The translations under genes were made by a program, and so were the position numbers. DNA of 64,000 bases, taken from positions 31,014 through 95,013 of the forward strand of contig JAAWDY010000044.1 of assembly GCA_022793995.1 (NCBI GenBank), written 5' to 3'. Below, piece after piece: positions 1-8,745 of the stretch. The notes beneath the pieces were generated by a model. The model saw only the letters and a program-made list of their open reading frames with translations, searched no databases and was not told the DNA's origin. Positions within the stretch are counted from its first letter, which is position 1; every line of letters begins with the position of its first letter. This DNA is from Coprococcus sp. (GTDB lineage: Bacteria > Bacillota > Clostridia > Lachnospirales > Lachnospiraceae).

Positions 1-593
1 ACAACGCCCTGACTTTCCAGATGATCGTACGCACGTTAGCGCACAAAAATGGCCTTTTCGCGGACTTTACCCCAAAACCGCTTGAAGGAGCGCCAGGAAA
101 CGGCTTCCACATCAACATGTCCGTCAAGGACCCTGCGGGCCGCGTTATCCTGGACAGTATGATCGCCGGTATTCTCGATCAGATCCAGGACATGACCGTT
201 TTTCTCAATCCGTCAGAAGCATCCTACGATCGTTTCGGCAGCCAGAAAGCGCCGAAATATATCTCCTGGTCCAGCGAGAACCGTTCCCAGCTTGTCCGGA
301 TCCCCGCCGCTGTAGGAGAATACCGCCGGGCTGAGCTGCGCTCCCCGGACCCGACGGCGAACCCGTATCTGGCGTTCTCGCTACTGATTTATGCAGGCCT
401 TCACGGGCTAAAGGACCTTCTGATTCTACCCCCGGCCGCTGACCTGAACCTATATACAGCGGACGCACAGACTTTGTCCCGGTTCCAATGCCTGCCGGAA
501 ACTCTATCGGACGCACGGATCGCTGCCGCCGGCAGTGCATTTATCAACGAACATCTGCCGGACTGCATCATCAATATGTATTGCAACAGATAA
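1..593 (+). CDS. glnA: Glutamine synthetase, C-terminal part (cut by window start)
   Basis: This is the 3' part of a glutamine synthetase, which joins ammonia to glutamate using ATP. The reading frame is open from base 3, so the gene begins before the window. About 196 residues remain. They carry family landmarks: a KPLEGAPGNGFHINMS segment (the histidine that binds substrate/metal), a SYDRFGSQKAPKYISWS segment, and the RAELRSPDPTANPYLAFSLL motif with its conserved arginine. The length and the absence of an adenylylation-site region cannot be judged. An ANTAR regulator follows 28 bp later, a pairing known in Firmicutes for nitrogen control. Confidence 0.93.
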   Translation, partial: NALTFQMIVRTLAHKNGLFADFTPKPLEGAPGNGFHINMSVKDPAGRVILDSMIAGILDQIQDMTVFLNPSEASYDRFGSQKAPKYISWSSENRSQLVRIPAAVGEYRRAELRSPDPTANPYLAFSLLIYAGLHGLKDLLILPPAADLNLYTADAQTLSRFQCLPETLSDARIAAAGSAFINEHLPDCIINMYCNR

Positions 594-621
594 AACCATT
601 TTACTTCGAGGAGGGTTGTCA

Positions 622-1224
622 ATGAGTTTAAAAGAGCAGATTTACAGCACGCTTATCGTATCGGCATCTGAAAGCTTTAACTTGTCCCTGACAGCCCTGC
701 TGCCGAAATCAAACTATTCTCCTGTGCATATTGTAAAAAATATAGCGGCAGCCAAACGGACTGCCGCCGAAAAGAACTTTGACTTCATATTCATCAATTC
801 CCCGCTGCCGGACGACCCCGGCATGCGTTTTGCCATTGATACCTGCACTACAAAAAATACAGTCGTCATCATCCTGGTTAAAACCGATATCCACGACGTT
901 GTCCACGGCCGCGTTGCCGAGCACGGTGTATTTACCCTGCCCAAACCCATCTCCAGATCCACGCTTCTCCAAGCCTTAAGCTGGATGGTAAGCGCTCGGG
1001 AATGTCTGCGTCGCTTTGAAAAAAAGACCCTGTCCATTGAAGAAAAAATGATGGAAATCCGTATCGTCAACCGGGCAAAATGGCTCCTTATCAGCGAACA
1101 AAATATGACTGAACCGGACGCACACCGCTATTTAGAAAAACAGGCGATGGACCGTGGTATGTCAAAACGGAGCATCGCCGAAGAAATCATTCATTCAAAA
1201 TATATTTTTTCAACAGAGAAATGA
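622..1224 (+). CDS. ANTAR-domain regulator with a degenerate receiver domain
   Basis: A 200-aa protein with an N-terminal receiver-like fold (about residues 5-120) and a C-terminal ANTAR domain (about 140-195), the RNA-binding module that prevents transcription termination at paired hairpins. ATG at 622 is chosen because a strong GAGGAGGG site lies just upstream; an upstream in-frame ATG at 535 lies inside glnA. The receiver position that should hold the phosphorylated aspartate reads FIFINSPLPDD, with Asn in its place, while the later Lys-Pro (LPKPIS) remains. It is therefore probably not phosphorylated in the usual way. It follows glnA closely and likely shares its transcript. Its last 38 bp overlap the 3' end of the opposing kinase gene. 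Confidence 0.85.
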   Translation: MSLKEQIYSTLIVSASESFNLSLTALLPKSNYSPVHIVKNIAAAKRTAAEKNFDFIFINSPLPDDPGMRFAIDTCTTKNTVVIILVKTDIHDVVHGRVAEHGVFTLPKPISRSTLLQALSWMVSARECLRRFEKKTLSIEEKMMEIRIVNRAKWLLISEQNMTEPDAHRYLEKQAMDRGMSKRSIAEEIIHSKYIFSTEK

Positions 1225-3820
1225 CCTCGTCCAAATTCACAGGCTTCGCTGTATGCGCGTTCATTCCACTCTCCAGACACCTCTGGATATCCTCGGAAAA
1301 TGCGTCCGCCGTCATAGCGATGATCGGAATCGTCTGTGCATCCGGACGTTCTAAAGCACGGATTGCCCTGGTGCTCTCATAACCGTTCATAATCGGCATA
1401 CGGACATCCATGAGTATCGCCTCATAATACCCTTCTTCGGATGCCTGGAACTTCTGCAGACAAATCTCACCGTTTTCTGCCCAATCCAAAACAAGGCCTA
1501 TGTCAGCCAAAAGCTCTTCGAGAATCTCCCAATTCAGCTCATTATCCTCAGCAACCAGCACATGGCGTCCCGTCAGCTCCATATCTGTATCCACCTTTGT
1601 CGGCTCATCCTCAACGCCCATGTACTTCCTGAGTTCATGGAACAAGGTTGATTTAAACAACGGCTTGGAGATAAATCCGCTGATACCCGCGTCTCTCGCT
1701 TCGATCTCAAAATCACTCCAATCATATGCAGAGATCAAGATCAGCGGCATATCCATGTCTACAATTTTGCGGATCTGTCTGGCAACCCCCAACCCGTCTA
1801 TGTCCGGAAGCTTCCAGTCCAGAAGGATAATCTGATAATCATCCCGCTTCTGGTGATGACTTCTTACCATCTCAATCGCTTTGGATCCACTGAGCGTCCA
1901 TTCTGCCTCAAGCCCAATGGACTCAAGCGCCTCCACCGCGGTATGGCACAACATCTCGTCATCATCTACCACTAACATCTTCCAAGCTGGAAGAATCATA
2001 TCTATTTCCTGTACGGCCGCCTTTTCCATGTCTAACACCAGGTGAATCGTAGTTCCCTCCTGTGGTTTACTCTCCACAGAAATCGTTCCGTGCATCGCGT
2101 CCACGATATATTTCGCAATCGCCATACCCAGTCCCGCACCCTCTGTCTTCTGCACTCTCTTACTGTCCGCCCGTGAATAAGAGTCAAAAATGTGCGTCAA
2201 GAACTCGGCCGTCATACCAATGCCGTTATCCTTCACGATAATATGTGTACGGACAAATTCATCGTCATTTTCTAGCTTTCCATTTTCTGGACTTCTATTT
2301 TCTGCATTTCCTTCCGGAGCCCCATCAGCCCTTCCTTCGGAAACCACTTCCTCCTGATATAAAGACAGCTCGATCTTACCGCCTTCCTGCGTATACTTCA
2401 CTGCATTCGACAGCAAATTCAGCAATACCTGGTTCAAACGTACGCCGTCGCAATACACATCCTCCGCCAGAATGCGGTCGATGTGTACATAGAAATTCTG
2501 TCCCTTCGCCTTAACCTGCGTCTGTACGATACTCACGATCCCCTCAACGACTTCCCGCAGGGAAACTCTCTCCACCGTCAAAGTCATCTTGCCGCTCTCG
2601 ATCTTGGACATATCCAGAACATCATTGATAAGTCCCAGCAAATGCTTGCCGGACAGAGCGATCTTTTTCAGACAGTTATGCACCTGCTCCTTATCGTCAA
2701 TATGCGCCGTCGCGATCGCTGTCATCCCCACGATCGCATTCATCGGCGTACGGATATCGTGGCTCATATTTGAAAGGAACTCGCTCTTCGCCTTATTGGC
2801 CTGCAAAGCCTCCAAACGTGCTTCCTCCAAAGCCTTAAGCTGCTGTCGGCTCATTTTGAAATACACATAGAAAATGAGTAGTAATGCAGCGAGAATGACT
2901 GTAAATACAGACATTGTCGTGATTGTCGTCTTCTCTCCCAGCTCTTCTACCGTCTGATTCAGGCTTCCGAATGGCAGTATTGTTACCAGATTCCACTCCG
3001 AATAAGGCAGAGAGGTACAGTAAACTTGCTGATTGCTCCCCCCCAGGTTCATGATAGTAGAATAGTTCTCCCGCTTCTCCATCGCGACGGTCAGCTCTTG
3101 GACATAACTGTCAATCTTAGCGTAATCTTCCTTTCCATATCTGTCATATAAGCTCGTAAAATAATCCGCGTATTCTCCGTTTAAGTCACTTGCAATAAAA
3201 CTTCCGTCCTTCCGGATAATATAAGAGTACATCAGCGAGTCTTTCCCCTCTGTCCCCAGCATTGTACTGATATATTCTATGGGAAGGGCGGCTAATATAG
3301 CGATACTTCTCTCCCCATTTTCCAGCGGGTACTCTGCATTGATACCAAATATGACGACCTCATTTCCCAGCTCGTCCTTTCCCACCGCGACCTTCTGTTC
3401 GTGATTCCGGATGGATTCATAGAAGGGTTCCGGATCCGCAAGCTCGATCTGCTGGCCTAAAAGCATCTCTAGAGAGCCATCACTCGCGCACAGCGCCAAA
3501 TAATCAAAATTTCTGACGCTCACCCGATAAATTAACTCTTCATATATTTCATCCGTATCCTCCCCTTCCGGCGGGACAACCTTCACCACCGTATCAGCCT
3601 GCTCTAACTTCAAATTAATAAGAGTCTGGAAATGCGCGGTGATCTGTTCGTTCATCCCCGTCATGTACAGATCCCCCACCTGATGGATCGCCTTCTCACT
3701 GTCTCTGTTCATGTAATAACCAAGCCCCAGAAACCCTCCGGCGCTGACTAACAAAAGCAGTGAAAAACTTCCAATCAAAAAACGGGTGGTCCGGTTTCCC
3801 TTTTTATTTTTAATATTCAT
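1187..3820 (-). CDS. Hybrid sensor histidine kinase with two receiver domains
   Basis: An 877-aa membrane sensor kinase. The start is placed at 3820 (ATG, AGAAAGGCGAG upstream), giving a transmembrane helix at about residues 13-35, an extracytoplasmic Cache-like sensor to about 300, and a second helix at about 302-321. Next come a HisKA H-box (SNMSHDIRTPMN, His about 354), an HATPase domain (LLNLLSNAVKY; DNGIGM; GAGLGMA), and two receivers. The phospho-acceptor aspartates are at about 668 (LLDWKLPDIDG) and 805 (LMDVRMPIMNG). A hydrophilic Gly/Glu/Asn-rich stretch (about 494-518) interrupts the ATPase domain. No HPt or DNA-binding output domain is present, so the partner is unknown. The signal sensed is not recognisable. 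Confidence 0.92.
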   Translation of the reverse strand: MNIKNKKGNRTTRFLIGSFSLLLLVSAGGFLGLGYYMNRDSEKAIHQVGDLYMTGMNEQITAHFQTLINLKLEQADTVVKVVPPEGEDTDEIYEELIYRVSVRNFDYLALCASDGSLEMLLGQQIELADPEPFYESIRNHEQKVAVGKDELGNEVVIFGINAEYPLENGERSIAILAALPIEYISTMLGTEGKDSLMYSYIIRKDGSFIASDLNGEYADYFTSLYDRYGKEDYAKIDSYVQELTVAMEKRENYSTIMNLGGSNQQVYCTSLPYSEWNLVTILPFGSLNQTVEELGEKTTITTMSVFTVILAALLLIFYVYFKMSRQQLKALEEARLEALQANKAKSEFLSNMSHDIRTPMNAIVGMTAIATAHIDDKEQVHNCLKKIALSGKHLLGLINDVLDMSKIESGKMTLTVERVSLREVVEGIVSIVQTQVKAKGQNFYVHIDRILAEDVYCDGVRLNQVLLNLLSNAVKYTQEGGKIELSLYQEEVVSEGRADGAPEGNAENRSPENGKLENDDEFVRTHIIVKDNGIGMTAEFLTHIFDSYSRADSKRVQKTEGAGLGMAIAKYIVDAMHGTISVESKPQEGTTIHLVLDMEKAAVQEIDMILPAWKMLVVDDDEMLCHTAVEALESIGLEAEWTLSGSKAIEMVRSHHQKRDDYQIILLDWKLPDIDGLGVARQIRKIVDMDMPLILISAYDWSDFEIEARDAGISGFISKPLFKSTLFHELRKYMGVEDEPTKVDTDMELTGRHVLVAEDNELNWEILEELLADIGLVLDWAENGEICLQKFQASEEGYYEAILMDVRMPIMNGYESTRAIRALERPDAQTIPIIAMTADAFSEDIQRCLESGMNAHTAKPVNLDEVISLLKKYILNE

Positions 3821-3926
3821 ATGAATAAACTCGCCTTTCTGTAAAAAATAATAGTTCCCAAGTACACTTACCTGTACAATTAAAATAATATCTGATTTTT
3901 CACGGAAAAGCAAGGTCTTTTCATTC

Positions 3927-5120
3927 TTACAAATTGTTTGAGACACATTGTTTCAATAACTGCTTTACAAATCTGTCCTGGACAACTTTGGACACCCCGA
4001 TAATACTTGACTGGGACATATCAAAGAACGGGATAATCTTAAGTTTATTCCTAAACGGCGCAAAAAGAAGCTGGGGGCCTTCGCAGATCTCATGGAACAT
4101 ATCCCAATAGTCGTCAATGTTACTTCCACATACCAGAACGACATCCGGATTATAGACACAGGCCAGATTGTTGATGGCAATTTTAGAATATGTACATGCG
4201 TCGTTTATCAAGTCTCTAGCCCATTTCATCTCTTTTACCCAGGCAGAATGAATCTCCTCAAACAAGATAATAGACGGATCATGTTCCTGGGCGCGCCTTA
4301 TCAAATTCCCCTTGGAAATATATGTCTCAAGGCATCCCCTGTTACCACATGCACAGAGCATCCCCTTGGGGTCTATCACGGTATGCCCGATCTCAGAAAA
4401 AACCGATCTTTCCGGCGAAGTAATGATGCTGCCACGGTAACTAAACGCAGAACCGATACCTGATCCCACCGCCAGGCAGGATACGGATTGTTCATTGTAC
4501 TCTGGATGGAGAACACATTGTCCTGTCAAAGCTGCATTACAGTCGTTCTCGATCACGATATTGTCCATATGAAACTTCTCTGCCAGCAGGTCATAAAGAT
4601 TACTCTCGCCAAATTGTATCTGCAAGTCTAACTTGATAAGCTCCGGCCCAGTGATAATACACGGAACGCTCAGACCAATTCCCTTAATATTGGATTCCAA
4701 TAATTTCGACTCCTTCAAAGCCTGGAGATATAATTCATAAGCCCTGTCAAGAAGGTCTTCAAATTTAGAGGAAATATCCGTCCTGATCCGTTTATTGATA
4801 ATATTCTGCTTTAAAAAATTTAAGATAGACACATTAATATAAGAACTATCTATGTCAATCCCCACGGAATAGAACGCAGAATCATTTATCTTCAGAAGTG
4901 TGGCTGTCCTTCCTACTTTTTTTACCTCTGCCGGCGCCTCTGTTATGAGATTCAGTTCCAAGAGACCGTTTACAAACCGTGTGATACTAGTGGGACTCAT
5001 ACCGGATTTCTTTGCCAAATCTGCCCTGGATATAGGAAACAAATCATAGATCATATGAAATATTTCTGTCAAATTCACAAGTTTAAGCGCTGCCTGATCC
5101 AATACATTTGCTTTTTTCAT
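3927..5120 (-). CDS. ROK-family transcriptional regulator
   Basis: A 397-aa ROK (repressor, ORF, kinase) protein. The start at 5120 follows a GGAG site at 7 nt spacing; an in-frame ATG at 5159 would add 13 residues. The N-terminus has a winged helix-turn-helix (ISRADLAKKSGMSPTSITRFVNGLLE, about residues 30-55). The rest is the ROK sugar-kinase-like fold, with the characteristic zinc motif CACGNRGCLETY near residue 265. Family members usually sense sugars or amino sugars and repress nearby operons. It lies divergently from the asparaginase/ABC operon, which is the obvious candidate target. Whether it keeps kinase activity is not clear. Confidence 0.88.
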   Translation of the reverse strand: MKKANVLDQAALKLVNLTEIFHMIYDLFPISRADLAKKSGMSPTSITRFVNGLLELNLITEAPAEVKKVGRTATLLKINDSAFYSVGIDIDSSYINVSILNFLKQNIINKRIRTDISSKFEDLLDRAYELYLQALKESKLLESNIKGIGLSVPCIITGPELIKLDLQIQFGESNLYDLLAEKFHMDNIVIENDCNAALTGQCVLHPEYNEQSVSCLAVGSGIGSAFSYRGSIITSPERSVFSEIGHTVIDPKGMLCACGNRGCLETYISKGNLIRRAQEHDPSIILFEEIHSAWVKEMKWARDLINDACTYSKIAINNLACVYNPDVVLVCGSNIDDYWDMFHEICEGPQLLFAPFRNKLKIIPFFDMSQSSIIGVSKVVQDRFVKQLLKQCVSNNL

Positions 5121-5304
5121 AGAGAGCTCCATTCTGCCGTCTTTAAACGGCGTAATCATTCATCGATATCCTATTAACAGTATTTATAATACGCTGTTTG
5201 AATTAAAAAGTCAAATTTGATAAATGCTGTCATAGTCAAAAATATTCTCTTATTTTTCGTCTCTCTGCCATAAAAATATTTAATAACATCATTGGAGAAA
5301 TATA

Positions 5305-5333
5305 TTGACATCGTTTTTTTCTTACGCTATAAT
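5305..5333 (+). promoter_or_regulatory. Consensus sigma-A promoter of the asparaginase operon
   Basis: TTGACA and TATAAT are separated by exactly 17 bp, a perfect consensus promoter, 66 bp upstream of the asparaginase start. A promoter this strong would need a repressor to be controlled, and the ROK gene is divergent from it. Confidence 0.85.
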
Positions 5334-5398
5334 TAGCAGTAATCAAGGAATTCCTTCTTTTCTTATAAAAACTTAATAACGAAAGGGATAGACAATGT

Positions 5399-6439
5399 AT
5401 GTATACTCAGCTTGTCAGTGAATACCGATTTGATCCATCTGAAAATGCACAGAACGCTACATTTGATTTGATGCATTACGGATATATCTGCGTGGTGGAT
5501 GAAAACTCAAATGTGATTTTCCATGCTGGAGATACAGAGGACATGGTGTTTTACAGATCTGCTTCCAAGCCAATCCAGGCTCTCCCCGTGTTCGCATATA
5601 AGCTGGACGAGAAGTTTGGAATCGGGGAGATGGAATCTGTCATATTATCGGCTTCGCATGTAGGTGAAGAAATGCATATCCAAGCTGTTGAGGATATCCT
5701 GCGTAAAGGCGGTTTCTCAGAAGATATCTTATGCATGAAACCGACGAAACCTACCTCCGAAAGGGCCAATGAAGCAAGAATCCGGGACGGGCTTCCTCTG
5801 CGGAAGATCTATCACACCTGTTCAGGAAAGCACACGGCGCTTCTGCTCATTCAGAAATATCTGGGCGGCGCTCCGCAGGACTATTGGAGAGAGGACGCTC
5901 CTGTATTTAAGGAAATTCTGGACACAATATGTCTTATGGCTGAGACTGACCGAGTCAAAGTAGGGGTAGATGGCTGCGGAGTTCCTGTATTTGCCGTTCC
6001 AATGAAAAATATTGCGGTTTCCTATAAGAATCTTGCATGTACAGACAAGATCCAGAATGATGTCGTCCAGGCGGCGGCGGATAAAAATATAGCCCGAATC
6101 GCAAAATATCCCGATATGATCTCCGGTGAAAATTATCTCAGTTCCGTCCTTGACAGCGATCCCAATATCATCGCAAAGGATGGAGCGAACGGAGTCCTTA
6201 CAATGGGATTAAAGGAACAAAGAATTGGGATTGCAGTAAAACTGGTCGATGGGACGCAGGAATCCTGGGCATTTCTAGCACTGGAAATTTTAAGGATGTT
6301 CGGAGCGCTGACCCCCGAAATCGAAAAAAAAATGGAAATATTCCATCCTACCTATTTCGTAAACGATAACGAGCGGATTGTAGGACAAAGAAAATGTGAA
6401 TTTTTAAAGAAAGGAAATTCATTTGTTTTCGCAAAATAG
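5399..6439 (+). CDS. L-asparaginase, type II-like (Rhizobium etli AnsA family)
   Basis: A 346-aa protein of the asparaginase family typified by the Rhizobium etli enzymes, unrelated to the E. coli AnsA/AnsB fold. It would hydrolyse L-asparagine to aspartate and ammonia in the cytoplasm. Diagnostic segments are FYRSASKPIQALP (Ser and Lys near residue 50-55), YHTCSGKHTALL and VGVDGCGVPVFAVP, the last two supplying the paired cysteines and lysine of the family active site. No signal peptide is seen. It heads an operon with an amino-acid ABC transporter 24 bp downstream, so the transporter probably brings in asparagine or a related polar amino acid. Confidence 0.85.
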   Translation: MYTQLVSEYRFDPSENAQNATFDLMHYGYICVVDENSNVIFHAGDTEDMVFYRSASKPIQALPVFAYKLDEKFGIGEMESVILSASHVGEEMHIQAVEDILRKGGFSEDILCMKPTKPTSERANEARIRDGLPLRKIYHTCSGKHTALLLIQKYLGGAPQDYWREDAPVFKEILDTICLMAETDRVKVGVDGCGVPVFAVPMKNIAVSYKNLACTDKIQNDVVQAAADKNIARIAKYPDMISGENYLSSVLDSDPNIIAKDGANGVLTMGLKEQRIGIAVKLVDGTQESWAFLALEILRMFGALTPEIEKKMEIFHPTYFVNDNERIVGQRKCEFLKKGNSFVFAK

Positions 6440-6463
6440 CGGAAACATGAAAAGGTACATAAC

Positions 6464-7324
6464 ATGAAAAAAATTTTTCTTAAAAGACTTATGTTGGCGG
6501 CATTATCAGTAACTATTCTCGCATCCGTCGTCGGGTGCGGCGCTTCCACGGACGATAAAGACAAGTCCGGGGACGGTTCCGCCGAAGGCAGTTCCGGCGG
6601 TAAGCTCCAGGAGATCATTGATAAGGGAAAAATTGTGATCGGTGTGTATCCTCCTGGAGAACCCCAGTGTTTCTATGACGATAAGGGGAACCTGATGGGG
6701 CTTGATATCGACTGGGCCAATAAGCTGGCGGAAACGATCGGAGTGGACGTAGAATTTGTAGAGGTCAACGGTGAAAACCGAATCAGTATGGTAACCACCG
6801 GAAGAGTTGACGTCATTATCGCGAATACTACCGGAAATCTTGAACGCGCAAAAAGTATCAATTTCTCCATTCCATATCTAAAAACAGGTATCAAACTTGG
6901 AGTGCGAAAAGGATTAGATGAAGTGCAGGAAATTTCGGACCTGAACGATCCCAAATATACGATTGCCGCTGAGAGTGGGACGACAAGCGAGGAACTGGCT
7001 CTCCAGTATGCCCCGAACGCGAATATCATTTACCAGCAAAATCTATCCGACTGCCTCTTATCCATCCAGGAAGGAAAGGCGGATGCCATGATGCATGACG
7101 GCACCTCCATCGACTACGCGGCAAGCCAGGACGACTACCTGGAATCCCGGCCTACGATTTATACTTCCGACCCGATCTGTATCGGATATGCAAAGGGGGA
7201 TGCTGATTTTGGCAGATATCTTGACATGTTCGTCTCCACAATGATTACGAACGGCTTCGAGGAAGAAACGTATGACAAATGGTTCGGCACTGTGCCGACA
7301 GGCGAACTTCAGGTACTTTATTAA
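6464..7324 (+). CDS. Amino-acid ABC transporter substrate-binding lipoprotein
   Basis: A 286-aa extracellular solute-binding protein, family 3. The N-terminus is a lipoprotein signal ending LASVVGCG, with the lipidated Cys at about 25, then a Gly/Ser/Asp-rich spacer. The mature part has the family-3 pattern: KIVIGVYPPGEPQ, a GLDIDWANKLAETIG segment, and GRVDVIIANTTGNLERAKSINFSIPY, the usual polar amino-acid binding motif. It sits between the asparaginase and two permease genes and delivers substrate to them. The exact amino acid cannot be read from sequence; asparagine or glutamine is a guess from context. Confidence 0.92.
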   Translation: MKKIFLKRLMLAALSVTILASVVGCGASTDDKDKSGDGSAEGSSGGKLQEIIDKGKIVIGVYPPGEPQCFYDDKGNLMGLDIDWANKLAETIGVDVEFVEVNGENRISMVTTGRVDVIIANTTGNLERAKSINFSIPYLKTGIKLGVRKGLDEVQEISDLNDPKYTIAAESGTTSEELALQYAPNANIIYQQNLSDCLLSIQEGKADAMMHDGTSIDYAASQDDYLESRPTIYTSDPICIGYAKGDADFGRYLDMFVSTMITNGFEEETYDKWFGTVPTGELQVLY

Positions 7325-7379
7325 TCAGGGAGCAAATGAGGAAGCGCTTTTAAAGCGGATGTAGAAAGGATTGTCTCAT

Positions 7380-8042
7380 ATGCATTTAAATTTCCGATTT
7401 TTATCAAATCCGATTTTTATAGGTTTATTAAAGCAGGGAGTTAAAAATACTTTAATTATCGCGTCGTTGTGTATCATTTTTGGATTCTTGCTGGGAATTA
7501 TTTTTGCCCTTATGAGAAGATCAAAGATAAAAGCTTTAAGGATCGTCAGTACTGTATGGGTTGATTTCTTAAGGAATACGCCGTTTCTTGTACAACTATT
7601 CTTCTTTTACTACGGCCTTCCTCAGCTTGGAATCCAGACAAATCCTTTGGTGACGTCTGTGATCGCTTTGAGTATTAATTCAAGCGCAGTAAACTGTGAA
7701 GTAATCCGATCCGGCCTCATGGCCGTCAAGAAAAGCTACTATGAATGTGCCGAGGCGTTAGGGTTCAGCTACGTTCAAACCCTCCGCTATTTTGTTCTCC
7801 CTATTTCATTGCGGGTTGCTTTTAAGCCTTTAGTCAATAACTTTATCAATCTGATCTTGACGACTTCTGTTTGCTTTTCAATAACAGTAGTAGAACTGAT
7901 GGGAGCCTGTAAGGTTATAAACGGAAGAGTGGATAGACCGTTTGAAATCTATATCCTTCTGTTGATCGCCTATTGTATTATAACATTTGTGCTTTCATTT
8001 GTGTCTAAAATAATAGACAAGCGGATCGCAGTCGAACTGTAA
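7380..8042 (+). CDS. Amino-acid ABC transporter permease (first)
   Basis: A 220-aa inner-membrane permease of the His/Glu/Gln/Arg type. The start is set at ATG 7380, nine bases after AGAAAGGA; the TTG at 7371 is too close to that site. Several hydrophobic helices are visible, and the EAA loop that contacts the ATPase reads YYECAEALGFSYVQTLRYFVLP (about residues 120-140). The motif TLIIASLCIIFGFLLGI near the start and VDFLRNTPFLVQLFFFYYGLP are typical. It pairs with the next gene to form the channel. Confidence 0.92.
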   Translation: MHLNFRFLSNPIFIGLLKQGVKNTLIIASLCIIFGFLLGIIFALMRRSKIKALRIVSTVWVDFLRNTPFLVQLFFFYYGLPQLGIQTNPLVTSVIALSINSSAVNCEVIRSGLMAVKKSYYECAEALGFSYVQTLRYFVLPISLRVAFKPLVNNFINLILTTSVCFSITVVELMGACKVINGRVDRPFEIYILLLIAYCIITFVLSFVSKIIDKRIAVEL

Positions 8043-8054
8043 GAGGAGGAAAAT

Positions 8055-8732
8055 ATGCAGGAAGCTCATGTTTATGGAAAATATGCACATTTCGCCATCA
8101 GTGATTTATTCACTTTTTTATCTTCATGCGGGACGACTTTGGCCGTGACTTTGATCTCCCTATTTTTAGGAAGTGTCCTTGGGGTCGTCATCGGGCTGAT
8201 CCGTTGTTCGCATAATAAAGTTATCCGTACGATACCGCTCATCTTTATCGAGCCGCTGCGGAACTCTCCCTTAGTCGTGCAGTTATTCTTGGTGTATTAT
8301 GGATTGCCGGTCGTTATGGGAACATTGCTGGACGTATATTCTGCGGCAATCCTAACTCTGTCGCTCAATACCGCCGCCTTTTTCTCCGTTCTGGTACATA
8401 ACTCGATCAAGGCTGTCCCCACGGCACAATGGGAAGTCGGTTATGCGCTTGGACATGGCAAAGCGTCCACCTTCATACATATCATTGCGCAGCAGGCGGT
8501 CAGGCTCCTTATACCGCAGGCAATCACCTTATATATCGGGCAGCTCCAGTGTTCTTCGATTTTATCGTTGATTTCGCTTCGGGATCTGTGCCGAGTTGGA
8601 CAACTCCTTACTGTCCGCACAATGCAGCCTTTTATTGTATGGGGTATCGTTTTCTTCCTTTATTATGCCATTTCTTTTCCATTGGCGCGTCTGGCAGGGT
8701 ATTTAGAAAACCGTTTGAATTATTCATATTGA
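8055..8732 (+). CDS. Amino-acid ABC transporter permease (second)
   Basis: A 225-aa permease homologous to its upstream neighbour, starting 12 bp after it with an AAGAGGAGG ribosome-binding site. It shows the same architecture: a TTLAVTLISLFLGSVLGVVIG helix, FIEPLRNSPLVVQLFLVYYGLP, and an EAA-type loop around WEVGYALGHGKAS (about residues 138-150). Two non-identical permeases imply a heterodimeric channel, usual for this importer family. Confidence 0.92.
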   Translation: MQEAHVYGKYAHFAISDLFTFLSSCGTTLAVTLISLFLGSVLGVVIGLIRCSHNKVIRTIPLIFIEPLRNSPLVVQLFLVYYGLPVVMGTLLDVYSAAILTLSLNTAAFFSVLVHNSIKAVPTAQWEVGYALGHGKASTFIHIIAQQAVRLLIPQAITLYIGQLQCSSILSLISLRDLCRVGQLLTVRTMQPFIVWGIVFFLYYAISFPLARLAGYLENRLNYSY

Positions 8733-8745
8733 TGAGGTGATGATT

